Position numbers and translations under genes: made by a program. The notes beneath the pieces are model-generated. The model saw only the letters and a list, made by a program, of their open reading frames with translations. It was not told where the DNA came from and did not search any database. A stretch of DNA of 14,446 nt from JBCCZC01 sp039188505 (GTDB lineage: Bacteria > Pseudomonadota > Gammaproteobacteria > Xanthomonadales > SZUA-38). Positions 13,954 through 14,446 of this stretch are shown here, in pieces. The stretch lies in assembly GCA_039188505.1 (NCBI GenBank), contig JBCCZC010000110.1:1-14446 (forward strand). The letters are read 5' to 3'. Position 1 is the first letter of the stretch. Every line of letters begins with the position of its first letter.

Positions 13954-14446
13954 GGATCGTGATCTGGGCCCGTCCGGCGGTCGGCTCGACCAGCTTCCCG
14001 ATCGGGGCAAGCTCGAGCTGCACGGCCCGCGCCGCGGCGAGGAAGCTGCCATCACCGCCGGGACGAACGGCGACGAGGAGCCCGCCGCTGGTCTGCGGAT
14101 CGCAGAGGAGCGCCCGCGCCGCGTTGCTCATGGGACCGATATGGTCGCCGTAGCTCGCGAAATTCCTTCCCGTTCCCCCGGGAACGGCGCCCGCCTCGAT
14201 GTAGTCGTCGATCCCTTCCAGGCGCGGCACCGCCGCGAGGTCAATCTCCGCCGCGACGCCGGCGCTATCGCAGAGCTCGACGAGGTGTCCGAGGAGGCCG
14301 AAGCCCGTCACGTCCGTCATCGCCGCGACCTCCGGCAGCGCACCGAAGGTCGTACCCGGCGTGTTCAGGCGGCACATCCAGTCGGTCGCGACGCCCACGT
14401 GCCGATCCGCGAGCAGTCCCTTCTTCTCGGCGGTGGTCAGGATGCC
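13943..14446 (-). CDS. selD: Selenide, water dikinase SelD (partial, C-terminal half)
   Basis: SelD makes selenophosphate from selenide and ATP. The window ends inside the gene. The 167 visible residues are the C-terminal half of a protein usually near 345. They begin GILTTAEKKGLLADRH and run through TDWMCRLNTPG, MTDVTGFGLLGHL, GAVPGGTGRNFASYG and LLCDPQTSGGLLVAV to a GKLVE and GRAQITIH end. All are hallmark SelD segments. The N-terminal glycine-rich loop with the catalytic Cys or Sec is outside the window, so it cannot be said whether this is itself a selenoprotein. A GTG at 14398 is internal and not the start. The 3' end overlaps mnmH by 11 bases. Confidence 0.96.
   Translation of the reverse strand, partial: GILTTAEKKGLLADRHVGVATDWMCRLNTPGTTFGALPEVAAMTDVTGFGLLGHLVELCDSAGVAAEIDLAAVPRLEGIDDYIEAGAVPGGTGRNFASYGDHIGPMSNAARALLCDPQTSGGLLVAVRPGGDGSFLAAARAVQLELAPIGKLVEPTAGRAQITIHAN

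Noticed and set aside
1..14446. CRISPR array, tRNA, rRNA, insertion sequence or prophage gene
   Set aside because: No regularly spaced repeats, cloverleaf, rRNA-like segments, transposase or phage motifs were seen on either strand.

Overview
This window comes from a GC-rich bacterial chromosome, most likely a gammaproteobacterium. The best evidence is the run fis-purH-purD, a gammaproteobacterial order, together with a selD-mnmH pair, a canonical Fis and a DesA-type fatty-acid desaturase. Codons are strongly G/C-ending throughout and coding density is high, so large antisense reading frames are common and were ignored. A halophilic or purple-sulfur-type lineage (Chromatiales/Ectothiorhodospiraceae-like) is only a guess. 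No tRNA, rRNA, insertion sequence, CRISPR array or phage gene is visible, and no gene-free stretch exceeds 300 bases (the longest is 5865-6134).

Layout. (1) Bases 1-264 form a near-perfect inverted repeat with 114-base arms. It breaks the first gene and looks like a fold-back chimera at a contig end. (2) On the minus strand, 104-2610 is a translationally coupled ABC exporter pair: an ATPase, then a permease fused to a GldG-like extracytoplasmic domain. The permease gene is cut by the fold-back. (3) On the plus strand, an orphan hydantoinase/oxoprolinase A subunit overlaps by one base a membrane fatty-acid desaturase, and a strong rho-independent terminator follows. (4) fis, with its own good sigma70-type promoter overlapping an 11-base direct repeat, precedes purH and purD. 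These two catalyse the last two IMP-forming activities and the glycinamide ribonucleotide step of purine synthesis. (5) A small secreted protein of unknown family overlaps by four bases (ATGA) a secreted DUF2145 protein, forming an uncharacterised two-gene envelope unit. (6) Convergent to it, on the minus strand, a compact cluster reads selD (partial) - mnmH - deoC - deoA. It joins selenium donation and tRNA selenouridine formation to deoxyribonucleoside salvage.

Most genes are ordinary housekeeping. The items most worth a second look are the fold-back at the left end, the ABC-GldG fusion, the orphan HyuA-desaturase coupling, the secreted orphan/DUF2145 pair, a thymidine phosphorylase with an altered family signature, and the selenium-deo cluster. 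No clearly new defence or mobile system was found.
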